NCBI GenBank assembly: GCA_016928955.1
Contig: JAFGJV010000046.1
Location: 1-32,202 of the forward strand
Direction of reading: 5' to 3'
Source of the DNA: Spirochaetales bacterium
Lineage (GTDB): Bacteria > Spirochaetota > Spirochaetia > Treponematales > UBA12059
DNA: 32,202 bases
In this document: one piece after another, positions 21,912 through 30,375 of the stretch
How the letters are laid out: every line of letters starts with the position of its first letter
Numbering within the stretch: position 1 is the first letter of the stretch
Notes under the pieces: model-generated
The model's input: the letters and a program-made list of their open reading frames with translations, nothing else
Database searches by the model: none
What the model was told of the DNA's origin: nothing
Program-made: the position numbers and the translations under genes

Positions 21912-24900
21912 GTGTACTTCAACGAACTGGTCGAGTCCTACGACCGAGAACGGCGCGAGCGGGATATCTTCCACGACCTGATGCGCTACCGCGTCAGGGA
22001 AGTCCTCCTGGTGGCCAGCCTCTATGACTCCTTCATACTCGAGAGCGACGGCGCCCTGTCAGACCAGATATACGGCGAGTTCTTCAAGCTGAACCTGACC
22101 ACGGCCCCCCGCGTCACCTGCGCGTACACGTCGGAATCCGCGCTCGAGCTTTTCAGGCAGGCGCCGTTTGACCTGGTCATCCTGATGGCCGGCCTGGATT
22201 ACCAGGGGCCGCTCGAGCTGGCCGCCCAACTAAAAGAGGCCAAGCCGGGCACGCCCGTTTTGCTCCTGGCCATGAACAACTCAAGCCTGGCCGGCCTCGG
22301 CGCCGAGTGCCCGGGCAGTTTCCGCAATGTAGACCGCGTATTCGTGTGGAACGGCTATTCCAAGCTGTTTGTGGGCATGATCAAGTACGTGGAGGACCTG
22401 GCCAACGTGGACACCGACACCCGCGTGGGCATGGTCCGCGTCATCCTCCTCATAGAGGACTCGGTGCGCTACTACTCCCGCTACCTGCCGCTTTTGTACT
22501 CGGTGGTCATGAAGCAGACCCAGCAGCTGGTGGAGGACGAGCGCGTTGTCGAGACATACAAGATCCTCCGCATGCGCGGCCGGCCAAAGGTGATCCTGGC
22601 CACCAGCTACGAGGAGGCGGAGGCCCTGTTCAGGCGCTACGAACCCTACCTGCTCACCGTGATATCCGACCTGCGCTACCCCCGCGCCGGAGAGGAGGAT
22701 CCCGAGGCGGGTTTCCGATTCCTGCGGATGAGCAAGGAGCGCAAGCCGGACCTGCCCGTGCTGATCCAGTCCAGCGAGGGAGGCCACCGCGACGCGGCCT
22801 ACGCCCTGGGAGCGTCCTTCTCGGACAAGAATTCCCAGACGCTCGGCCGGGAACTGGAATTTTTCTTCCAAACCCAGCTGGGCTTTGGCCCGTTCTCGTT
22901 CCGCGACCCCGAGGGCGTGGAGTACGGCCGGGCCAGGACCATGGACGAATTCGAGGACTTGCTGGCCACGGTTCCCCCGGAATGCCTTCTGTACCACGCC
23001 GAGCGCAACCATTTCTCCGCCTGGCTCATGGCCAGGGGAGAGGTGCGCTTTGCCCGCATACTCCGCAACTACGAGCTGGACGATTTTGACGGTGTGCGGG
23101 AACTGCGGGATTTCATACTCCGCAGCATGAACGAGCTGCGCAGGGGCAAGTCGCGCGGAATCATACCGGGCCTGGGCACGCCCCGGAGGGAGCGCAGCCT
23201 GGCGCGCCTTGGCGGCGGCTCGGTGGGCGGGAAGGGCAGGGGCCTGGCCTTCATAAAAAGCCTCATAGACAACCTGGCCTTCCCGCAGGCGGACTCCGGG
23301 GGCATGGACATACGGCTCCCGTACACGGCCTTCATCGGCATAGACGAGTTCGAGGCGTGGATGGATTCCCACAACCTGTGGAATTTCGCCTGGTACGAGG
23401 AAGACGGCAGGAACCTGGCAGCCGTGTTTTTGTCCAAGCCCCTGGGCGGGGAGCTGACCGAGCGCCTGAAGGCCTTTTTGGCCACCACTGAGGCCCCTCT
23501 GGCCGTGCGCTCGTCGGGCCTGTTCGAGGACATGTTGATGGTGCCCTTCTCCGGCGTGTACGACACCTACCTGATACCCAACGCCCATCCCGATCCCGAC
23601 CAGCGCCTGGCCAGGCTGTGCGACGCCATACGGCTGGTATACGCCAGCATGTTCTCGCGCACCGCCCGCGCCTATTTCGACGCCGCGTCGTACAAAATAG
23701 AGGAAGAGCGCATGGCCGTGGTGGTCCAGGAGCTGGTTGGCGCGAGGCGCGGGCGCTGGTTCTATCCCCTGATAGCGGGTACGGCGCACTCGTACAATTA
23801 CTATCCCGTGTCGTATCTCAAGCCTGACGACGGCCTGTGCGTGGCCGCCTTCGGCCTGGGGCCCTACGTGGTGGAGGGAGGGGAGAGCTACCGCTTCTCG
23901 CCGCGCTATCCCAAACTGGATGTGGTGTCGCCCGAGCAGAGGAAGAGCGGCGGCCAGCGCTGGTTTTACGCCCTGGACATGGAGCGCCTGGACTTTGACC
24001 TGTCGGCGGGGGAAGACGCTACCCTGGCCCGCCTGGACCTGTCCGAGGCGGAGGATGACCCGCTTCTGGGCCTGGTGGTCAGCACCTGGAATTCCCAGGA
24101 CCAGCGACTTGAGCCGGGAGCGTCGGAACGTGGTCCCCGGCTGGTGGATTTTGCCCCCGTGCTCAAATACCGGGCCCTGCCCTTCGCGGAGGCCATAGAG
24201 GCGGTGCTGGAAGTGTGTTCCAAGAGCATGGGCATACCGGTGGAGATCGAATACGCGGTCAACGTGGACGGGCCAGAACGGCGACCCGTTTTGTACCTCC
24301 TCCAGATCAAGCCCCTCATCCAGAACGCGGAGAAGATCAGCGTGGACGCCGACTCGGCCAACAAGGGCGACTGCCTGGTGCTCAGCGACCGCTGCATGGG
24401 CAACGGCCGGATTGCCGAAATAGGCGACCTGGTCTACGTGGACCCCGCGCGCTGGGATCCCTTGCGGACAGAGGCCATGGCCTCGGAGCTGGAACGCGTC
24501 AACGCGTCGCTCGTCGCCGCAGGCCGCCCCTACATCCTGGTCGGCCCGGGCCGTTGGGGAACGCGCGACCGTTTCCTGGGCGTCCCGGTGAATTTTGCCC
24601 AGATTTCAGGAGCCAAGGCCATTGTGGAGGCGGACCTGGAGGATTTCCGCGTGGAATCGTCGCTTGGGTCGCATTTTTTCCATAATGTCACCGCCATGAA
24701 CATAGGGTATTTTTCCGTGCCCTGGGGCTCGCCATCTGCCTTTGTGGACTGGGACGCCATCCGGGCGCTGCCCGTTCTCTGGCGGGGCGACTACTGCGTC
24801 CACGTCCGCACACAGTCGCCCCTGGACCTCCTCATGGACGGCACGCGTGGCCACGGGGCCGTGCTCAAGCCCGGCGCACGATTGACGGGAAGCGACAAAT

Positions 24901-24923
24901 CAGACAATATCTACTGCACCTGA
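21912..24923 (+). CDS. REC-REC-PPDK/PEP-synthase-type ATP-grasp fusion protein
   Basis: The protein has 1003 residues and a GTG start 2 nt after the channel stop, with GGGAG just upstream. Domain 1 (~29-165) is a receiver fold in which the usual phosphoacceptor position reads methionine (VILMAGL), so it is probably inactive. Domain 2 (~174-320) is a complete receiver: E182-D183, phosphoacceptor D253 (VISDLRYP), S287 and K306. From about 425 on it resembles the ATP-grasp domain of PEP synthase/PPDK: GGSVGGKGRGLAF (K441), AVRSSGLFEDMLMVPFSG (R533), MAVVVQELV, and LLQIKP in place of the usual LQxRP. The swivelling phosphohistidine domain and the PEP barrel are missing. A conserved tail VGPGRWGTRDRFLGVPVNF...GSHFFHNVT (877-926) is typical of this uncharacterised family. 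It may be a phosphorylation-controlled ATP-using enzyme; its substrate is unknown. Confidence 0.8.
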   Translation: MYFNELVESYDRERRERDIFHDLMRYRVREVLLVASLYDSFILESDGALSDQIYGEFFKLNLTTAPRVTCAYTSESALELFRQAPFDLVILMAGLDYQGPLELAAQLKEAKPGTPVLLLAMNNSSLAGLGAECPGSFRNVDRVFVWNGYSKLFVGMIKYVEDLANVDTDTRVGMVRVILLIEDSVRYYSRYLPLLYSVVMKQTQQLVEDERVVETYKILRMRGRPKVILATSYEEAEALFRRYEPYLLTVISDLRYPRAGEEDPEAGFRFLRMSKERKPDLPVLIQSSEGGHRDAAYALGASFSDKNSQTLGRELEFFFQTQLGFGPFSFRDPEGVEYGRARTMDEFEDLLATVPPECLLYHAERNHFSAWLMARGEVRFARILRNYELDDFDGVRELRDFILRSMNELRRGKSRGIIPGLGTPRRERSLARLGGGSVGGKGRGLAFIKSLIDNLAFPQADSGGMDIRLPYTAFIGIDEFEAWMDSHNLWNFAWYEEDGRNLAAVFLSKPLGGELTERLKAFLATTEAPLAVRSSGLFEDMLMVPFSGVYDTYLIPNAHPDPDQRLARLCDAIRLVYASMFSRTARAYFDAASYKIEEERMAVVVQELVGARRGRWFYPLIAGTAHSYNYYPVSYLKPDDGLCVAAFGLGPYVVEGGESYRFSPRYPKLDVVSPEQRKSGGQRWFYALDMERLDFDLSAGEDATLARLDLSEAEDDPLLGLVVSTWNSQDQRLEPGASERGPRLVDFAPVLKYRALPFAEAIEAVLEVCSKSMGIPVEIEYAVNVDGPERRPVLYLLQIKPLIQNAEKISVDADSANKGDCLVLSDRCMGNGRIAEIGDLVYVDPARWDPLRTEAMASELERVNASLVAAGRPYILVGPGRWGTRDRFLGVPVNFAQISGAKAIVEADLEDFRVESSLGSHFFHNVTAMNIGYFSVPWGSPSAFVDWDAIRALPVLWRGDYCVHVRTQSPLDLLMDGTRGHGAVLKPGARLTGSDKSDNIYCT

Positions 24924-24972
24924 CGCGGGATAACACCGAAATTCCCCGTCCATCCAGAACCGGAGACGCATC

Positions 24973-26526
24973 ATGGATCCACGCACTCTGCTCAAGGGCC
25001 TGCATCCCCTTGAAATAAAGGTTCTTTTGAGTTTCAAGCCGGGCGATAGCCTGGACAGTTCCCGCCTCCAGTCCCAGCTCGGCTACGTGGAAGGCCAGGC
25101 AAACCAGGCCCAGGCTTGGCTGTCGGCCAAGGGCCTGGCCGCCGAGACGGGCCGCGTGTCCTCGGCGGTATACGAGCTTACACCCCTGGGCAGAACCTGG
25201 CTTGAGTCCGGCACGCCGGAACAGCGCATGGTCGCCTACCTGGCCAAGGGGCCTGCCGCCATGCCGGATATATGCAAAGCCCTGGGCATGGAGCAGAAAG
25301 ACGCCGGTTCAGCCTACGGGCGCCTGGCCCGGGAAGGCGTTTTGTCCATGGGCCAGGACAAACTGGTTGCGCTGGCGGATGCCGGCAAGGACAGGCGCTC
25401 TGCGGCCGTGAACGCCCTCCTGGCCAAGGCAGACGCCGCGGGCGGCACGCTGGAGGACGGCATGCTGTCGGACGGCGAGCGGGCCCTCATGGGCGAGCTG
25501 GCCAAGAAACGGGGCTCGGGCGACGCGGCGTTCCGGGCGGCGGACCGAGAAACGGTCACCTGGTCCCTCCTGGACCCGGCGGCCGAGCTTGCTGAGCTCC
25601 TCCGCACTGAGGGCGTGTCAGGCGACGAGGCAGGGGCCCTGACACAGGCCATGCTGGAGTCCGGCGCCTGGAAAACCCTCAGTTTCCGCTCGTACAACAT
25701 TCGCTCACGGCCGGCCCGTCTCATTCCGGGCAGGCGCAATCCCTACATGCAGTTCCTGGAAAGCGTCAAGGACAAACTCGTGTCCCTGGGCTTTGAGGAA
25801 TTCGACGGCTCCATGGTGGAAACGGAATTCTGGAACGGCGACGCGCTGTTCATGCCGCAATTCCACTCGGCCCGCGATATCCACGACGTGTACTACCTGG
25901 CAGAGCCCACCAAGGCCAAGTCCATAGAGGAACCCTTCCTGTCCCGCGTCGCCTCCGCGCACGAGAACGGCGGTACCACGGGCTCGCGCGGCTGGGGCTA
26001 CGGCTTTGACCGCGACTTTACCAGGCGGCTGGTGCTCCGGAGCCAGGGCACCGTTCTGTCGGCCAGGAAACTGCCCACCGCCTCGGTGCCGGGCAAGTAT
26101 TTCGGCATGGCCCGCTGTTTCCGCTACGACAAGGTCGACGCCACCCACCTGTCGGACTTCTACCAGACCGAGGGCATAGTCCTGGGCGAGGACGTGAACC
26201 TGCGGACCCTCCTTGGGTTCCTGGAAATGTTCGCCGTGGAGGTGGCCGGCGCCAAGGAAGTCAAATACGTGCCCGGCTACTTCCCGTTCACCGAGCCGTC
26301 CATAGAGGTGCACATCAAGCATCCGGTGCTCGGGTGGTTCGAGATGGGCGGGGCGGGCATCTTCCGCCCTGAGGTGACCGAGCCGCTGGGCGTGTCCGTG
26401 CCGGTGCTGGCCTGGGGCCTGGGCATAGACCGGATAGCCCTGATGGCGCTCGGCCTCAACGACATCCGGGAGCTGTTCTCGGCCGACATAGAGAGCGTGC
26501 GCCTGCGCCGCGCCCAGCTGGCCTAA
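24973..26526 (+). CDS. pheS: Phenylalanyl-tRNA synthetase alpha subunit, archaeal/eukaryotic type
   Basis: The protein has 517 residues, compared with ~330 for the usual bacterial PheS. With PheT it charges tRNA-Phe in the cytoplasm. Residues 1-230 are winged-helix-like modules (LHPLEIKVLLSF, YELTPLGRTWLESG) as in archaeal and eukaryotic alpha subunits, in place of the bacterial coiled coil. The class II core follows: motif 1 region ~255-280, ETEFWNGDALFMPQFHSARDIHD (283-305), motif 2 GMARCFRYDKVDATHLSDFYQTEG (378-401), the FPFTEPSIEV block (437-446) and motif 3 GLGIDRIALM (482-491). The ATG at 24973 follows GGAG by 7 nt. Spirochaetes are known to carry this type, attributed to ancient transfer from archaea. 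pheT follows after 17 nt. Confidence 0.95.
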   Translation: MDPRTLLKGLHPLEIKVLLSFKPGDSLDSSRLQSQLGYVEGQANQAQAWLSAKGLAAETGRVSSAVYELTPLGRTWLESGTPEQRMVAYLAKGPAAMPDICKALGMEQKDAGSAYGRLAREGVLSMGQDKLVALADAGKDRRSAAVNALLAKADAAGGTLEDGMLSDGERALMGELAKKRGSGDAAFRAADRETVTWSLLDPAAELAELLRTEGVSGDEAGALTQAMLESGAWKTLSFRSYNIRSRPARLIPGRRNPYMQFLESVKDKLVSLGFEEFDGSMVETEFWNGDALFMPQFHSARDIHDVYYLAEPTKAKSIEEPFLSRVASAHENGGTTGSRGWGYGFDRDFTRRLVLRSQGTVLSARKLPTASVPGKYFGMARCFRYDKVDATHLSDFYQTEGIVLGEDVNLRTLLGFLEMFAVEVAGAKEVKYVPGYFPFTEPSIEVHIKHPVLGWFEMGGAGIFRPEVTEPLGVSVPVLAWGLGIDRIALMALGLNDIRELFSADIESVRLRRAQLA

Positions 26527-26543
26527 AAGCGAGGAAGGACCCC

Positions 26544-28253
26544 ATGCCCAAGATTGAAGTCAACGAAAAGCTGTTCTTCCAGCTGGTCGGCCGCAGCATG
26601 GCCGAGGCCGAGCTCGAGCTGGCCCTGACGGCGGCCAAGGCCGAGCTGGACGGCTTTGGCACGGACGGGGAAGGCCCCGCCGCGGAACGCACCATCAAGA
26701 TAGAGCTGAACGACACCAACCGGCCGGATCTCTGGTCCACCGCCGGGCTGGCCCGCCAGCTCCGCGTGTACTCGGGCGGCGGCATGCCCCAGTATCCCTT
26801 CTTCTCCAGCGAGGGCGACAAGCGGCAGTCGGAGTACCGGGCCGTGGTGGACGCGTCGGTCAAGGACGTCAGGCCCTACCTGGCGGCCTTTGTCATTTCA
26901 GGCAAGCCCATCAGCGACGCCATGCTCAAGGACGCCATCCAGACCCAGGAAAAGCTGTGCGCCAACTTCGGGCGCAAGCGCAAGAGCGTGTCCATGGGCC
27001 TTTACCGCATAGAGCTTATCAAGTGGCCCGTGAGCTACAAGGCGGTACCGCCAGAGTCGGCCAAGTTCAAGCCCCTGGGCATGGACCGGGAGCTGGACCT
27101 GCGCTCCATCCTGTCAGAGCATCCCAAGGGCAAGGAATACGGCCACATCATAGCCGGATTTCCGCGCTTTCCCCTCCTGACCGGGGCGGACGGCGGCATC
27201 CTGTCCATGGCGCCCGTGATCAACTCGAACGACATAGGCGCCGTTCAGGTGGGCGACAAGGACCTCTTGGTCGAATTCACCGGCACGGATTTTCCATCGG
27301 TGGCCCTGTCGGCCAACATCGTGGCCTGCGATTTCTTTGACGCGGGCTACGACATCAAGCCGGTGGCCGTGGACTATCCCTATGACACGCCCTTTGGCCG
27401 CTCGGTCACCTTTCCGTACTATTTCCAGGCGCCCGCCAGCGTCGATTCGGGCAAGGTAAGCAAGCTCCTGGGCATGAGTTTCAGCCCGGACGCCGTGGTG
27501 GCGGCCCTGTCCCGCATGGGCGTGGAGGCGGAAGCCCACGGCCAGTACGTGAGGGCGCGCACGCCCGAGTACCGCAACGACTTCCTGCACCAGGTGGACC
27601 TGGTTGAGGACGCCATGATAGGTCGGGGCATGGACCAGTTTACCCCCGAGCGTCCGCGCGACTTCACCATAGGCCGGCTTCATCCGGTGGAGCTGTTCAC
27701 GCGCAGGGCCAAGGACGTCATGGTCGGCATGGGCTACCAGGAAATGGTGTACGCGTACCTCGGCAGCCGCCGGGACTACGTGGAGCGCATGAACGCTGAC
27801 GGCTCAGACGTGCTGCGCGTGTCCAATCCCATGACGGAGAATTTCGAGCTCGTGCGGCCGTCCATACTGCCGGAGCTCCTCAATTCGGAGTCCGTGTCCA
27901 GCAAGGCTCCGTACCCGCACCGCATCTTTGAGGCGGGCAAGGTGGCGTTCCGCGACGCCAAGGAAAACTACGGCGCGTCCACCAGGCAGAGGCTCGGCCT
28001 CCTGACCTGCCATGCCCAGGCGGACTACAACGAGCTTGCCGGCGTGGTGTCCGCCCTGCTGTACTACCTAGGTCACGACTACTCCGTGACGGAGTCCGAC
28101 GATCCTCGCTTCATGGCCGGGCGGCAGGCCCGCGTGGTGGCCGGGGGAAAGGACGTTGGCGTGTTCGGCGAGCTCAATCCGCAGGTGCTGGAAAACTGGG
28201 GCATCACCATGCCCTGTGCCGCCGGGGAGCTGGACCTTGAAGCGCTGATGTGA
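26544..28253 (+). CDS. pheT: Phenylalanyl-tRNA synthetase beta subunit, archaeal/eukaryotic type
   Basis: The protein has 569 residues, well short of the ~800 of bacterial PheT. It lacks the N-terminal EMAP/tRNA-binding and C-terminal anticodon-binding domains of the bacterial form, as expected for the archaeal type. It begins MPKIEVNEKLFFQLVGRSM, then IELNDTNRPDLWSTAGLARQLR (52-73), the B3/B4 editing domain (~100-270, VSMGLYRIELIKWPVSY, FPRFPLLTGADGGILSMAPVINSNDIG), a B5 domain (~285-370, FLHQVDLVEDAMIGRGMDQF at its end) and the catalytic-like C-terminal core (GYQEMVYAYLGS, VSNPMTENFELVRPSILPELL). It is co-transcribed with pheS; a GAGGAAGG site precedes the ATG. Confidence 0.95.
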   Translation: MPKIEVNEKLFFQLVGRSMAEAELELALTAAKAELDGFGTDGEGPAAERTIKIELNDTNRPDLWSTAGLARQLRVYSGGGMPQYPFFSSEGDKRQSEYRAVVDASVKDVRPYLAAFVISGKPISDAMLKDAIQTQEKLCANFGRKRKSVSMGLYRIELIKWPVSYKAVPPESAKFKPLGMDRELDLRSILSEHPKGKEYGHIIAGFPRFPLLTGADGGILSMAPVINSNDIGAVQVGDKDLLVEFTGTDFPSVALSANIVACDFFDAGYDIKPVAVDYPYDTPFGRSVTFPYYFQAPASVDSGKVSKLLGMSFSPDAVVAALSRMGVEAEAHGQYVRARTPEYRNDFLHQVDLVEDAMIGRGMDQFTPERPRDFTIGRLHPVELFTRRAKDVMVGMGYQEMVYAYLGSRRDYVERMNADGSDVLRVSNPMTENFELVRPSILPELLNSESVSSKAPYPHRIFEAGKVAFRDAKENYGASTRQRLGLLTCHAQADYNELAGVVSALLYYLGHDYSVTESDDPRFMAGRQARVVAGGKDVGVFGELNPQVLENWGITMPCAAGELDLEALM

Positions 28254-28262
28254 GGTGGACGC

Positions 28263-30029
28263 ATGAACCTTAAGAAGCGTTTCTCCCGGGTGCCGGACAG
28301 GCTGTACCCCAACTTCCGCGCCATGTTCGACTCTGTGTGCGCCGAGTACGGGAGCTTGCCGGCTTTCCGCGCGCGCGCGCAGGACGGCGCCCCGTATACC
28401 ATCTGGACCTACGTGGAACTCAGGCGCCTTGCGTACTCCGCGGCTCGCTGGATGCACAGGCGCGGCGTGCGCCCGGGCGACAGGGTAGCCATCATCGCCG
28501 AGAACCGCCCCGAATGGATCCTGGCCTATGTGGCCGGGGTGGCCATGGGCGCCGTGGTCGTTCCCCTGGACTCCACCATGGACGCTGCGGGCGTGCTTGG
28601 CATAGCCAGGGCATCGGGCAGCAAGGTGCTCTTCCATTCAGATGCGCACGCGGCCAAGGCCAAGGAAGCAAAGGCGACGCTCGGCTCCCTGGAGCTTGTC
28701 AATTTTGACCTGGACGCCGGTGACGACGGCCGGGACGGCCTTTTGTCCTGGGAGGCAGCCCTGGCTCAGGCGGCATCGGCCGGGGACGACGACGAGCTCC
28801 CGCAGGCCGGCTCGATAGACGGGAACAGCCCCGCCGTGATCATCTTCACATCCGGCACCACCGGCGTCGCCAAGGGCATCATGCTCAGCCACCGCGGCAT
28901 CATAGCAAACATCAACGCGGCCAGGCAGGCTTTGGTGGTCGGCAAGGACGACGTGTTCATAGCCATTCTGCCCCTGCACCACACCTACGCGGCCACGTGC
29001 ACCTTCCTGTCCCCCCTTGAGGCCGGCGGCTCCATCGTGTTCGTGGAGAAGCTCATACCCACGGTGATACTCCGCCATGTGCGCGACGCCGGGGTAACGG
29101 TCATGATAGGCGTACCCCTGTTGTTCGACAAAATCAAACAGGGCGTGCGCGGGGAGCTGGCCAAGCTCAAGGGCGCAGCCCGGCTGGTGGTCAGGTCTCT
29201 GTTCGGCCTGTCTGCCTTCCTGTCCGGGGCGCTGGGGATGCCGGCCGGGTGGTTTTTGCTCGGTTTCCTGAGACGAAAGGCCGGGCTTGCGTCCGTACGC
29301 CTGGCCGTGTCTGGGGGCGGGCCCCTGGCCTGGGATACGGCTGCCTTCTATGACGCCTTTGGGCTCAATCTGGTCCAGGGCTACGGCATGAGCGAAAACG
29401 GCCCCCTCATTTCGGTCAACCTGCCCGAGTACAAGGACAACCGCTCGGCGGGCGTCGCCGTGAAGTACACGGATGTGCGGATAGCGGATCCCGGCCTGGA
29501 CGGGGTGGGCGAGATCCAGGTTAAGAGCCCGTCCCTCATGCTGGGTTACCTCAACGCTCCCGATGCCACGGCTGACGCCTTCAGCGCGGACGGCTGGCTG
29601 CGCACGGGCGACCTGGGGTACGTGGACCGCAGGGGCTTCATCTTCATCACCGGGCGGTCCAAGAACCTGATCGTTACCGAGGGCGGCAAAAACGTGTATC
29701 CCGAGGAGATAGAGCTCAAATTCGAGGGCTCGCCCTGGGTCAAGGAAGTCCTCATCCTGGGCAGGCGGCGGAGCGACACGGCCGCCGGCGAGGACGTGAT
29801 AGCCGTGTGCGTGCCCGACTTCGAGCGCGTGGCGGCAGAGCGCCCGGATTCGGACGCGGCCAGTCTGGTGCGCGACGAGGTTCGCAGGATCAACCGCAGT
29901 CTGCCCCAGTTCATGAAAATCGTCGACGTTATCATACGCGACGAGGAGTTCGAGAAAACCAGCTCGCGCAAGGTGCGTCGCTTCATGTACCGCCACTACG
30001 CTGAAGCCGGCCAGGGGAAACGACTGTGA
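28263..30029 (+). CDS. Long-chain acyl-CoA synthetase (AMP-forming)
   Basis: The protein has 588 residues and belongs to the ANL adenylating superfamily. It activates fatty acids with ATP and CoA (or acyl carrier protein) at the cytoplasmic face of the membrane. The A3 phosphate loop FTSGTTGVAKG (195-205), A5 YGMSENGPLIS, A7 GWLRTGDLGYVD and the A8 hinge GFIFITGRSKNLIVTEGGKNVYPEEIE are intact, and the adenylating lysine K579 lies in the C-terminal ENQ-like EKTSSRKVRRF segment. A hydrophobic stretch at ~300-335 (LFGLSAFLSGALGMPAGWFLLGFL) resembles the membrane-associated linker of FadD-like enzymes. The ATG is preceded by GAGGTGG. It could recycle fatty acids released by the thioesterase at 3330-4088, but this link is inference. 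Substrate chain length is unknown. Confidence 0.9.
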   Translation: MNLKKRFSRVPDRLYPNFRAMFDSVCAEYGSLPAFRARAQDGAPYTIWTYVELRRLAYSAARWMHRRGVRPGDRVAIIAENRPEWILAYVAGVAMGAVVVPLDSTMDAAGVLGIARASGSKVLFHSDAHAAKAKEAKATLGSLELVNFDLDAGDDGRDGLLSWEAALAQAASAGDDDELPQAGSIDGNSPAVIIFTSGTTGVAKGIMLSHRGIIANINAARQALVVGKDDVFIAILPLHHTYAATCTFLSPLEAGGSIVFVEKLIPTVILRHVRDAGVTVMIGVPLLFDKIKQGVRGELAKLKGAARLVVRSLFGLSAFLSGALGMPAGWFLLGFLRRKAGLASVRLAVSGGGPLAWDTAAFYDAFGLNLVQGYGMSENGPLISVNLPEYKDNRSAGVAVKYTDVRIADPGLDGVGEIQVKSPSLMLGYLNAPDATADAFSADGWLRTGDLGYVDRRGFIFITGRSKNLIVTEGGKNVYPEEIELKFEGSPWVKEVLILGRRRSDTAAGEDVIAVCVPDFERVAAERPDSDAASLVRDEVRRINRSLPQFMKIVDVIIRDEEFEKTSSRKVRRFMYRHYAEAGQGKRL

Positions 30030-30310
30030 GCCCTGAACTGGTCATACTGGCGGCCAGGCTGGGCTTTGTGGCCCTTGCCACCTTCCTGGCCATCGTGGTG
30101 TGGGCCAGAACCAGGGACGCGGCCTGGATGCTGGTGGTGGTGGGCATTGTGGCTGGCTACGCGGACATCCTGTACACGCTGTTGGGCGAGTTTGGCCTGG
30201 CTCCCGACCGCGCCAAGGGCGTATTCCCCGTGCTCGCCCTCATACTCCCGAATCTGCCCTGGCTGTTCTTCTCCATAGCCTTTGCGGTCATGATACGACG
30301 CAAGCGCTAG
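30026..30310 (+). CDS. Small three-helix membrane protein
   Basis: The protein has 94 residues, starting at GTG 30026 inside the acyl-CoA synthetase stop (GTGA), so it is translationally coupled. Three hydrophobic segments, about 4-26, 30-52 and 63-88, span the membrane; the only charges are in short loops and the C-terminal RRKR, which by the positive-inside rule places the C-terminus in the cytoplasm. I recognise no family. Coupling to the acyl-CoA synthetase suggests a role in fatty acid uptake or membrane lipid handling, but no motif supports this directly. Confidence 0.65.
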   Translation: MSPELVILAARLGFVALATFLAIVVWARTRDAAWMLVVVGIVAGYADILYTLLGEFGLAPDRAKGVFPVLALILPNLPWLFFSIAFAVMIRRKR

Positions 30311-30375
30311 CGGAAGATCGGTCGACGCCCGGATCGTAGCGCAAGCGCCCGGCGTCCGCGCCGCGTATACGGCGC

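Noticed and set aside
22281-23789. 502-codon open frame on the minus strand
   Set aside because: It lies wholly opposite the REC-ATP-grasp gene, whose domains are clear. Its composition (His, Gly, Gln, Val-rich) is what antisense of a GC-rich gene gives, and it has no recognisable motif.
24924-24972. Possible terminator between the REC-ATP-grasp gene and pheS
   Set aside because: The CGGGA / TTCCCCG stretches pair only with a bulge and there is no T tract, so I cannot say whether pheS belongs to the upstream unit.
28638-29996. 452-codon open frame on the minus strand
   Set aside because: Antisense of the acyl-CoA synthetase, which has all family motifs; the antisense product resembles nothing.
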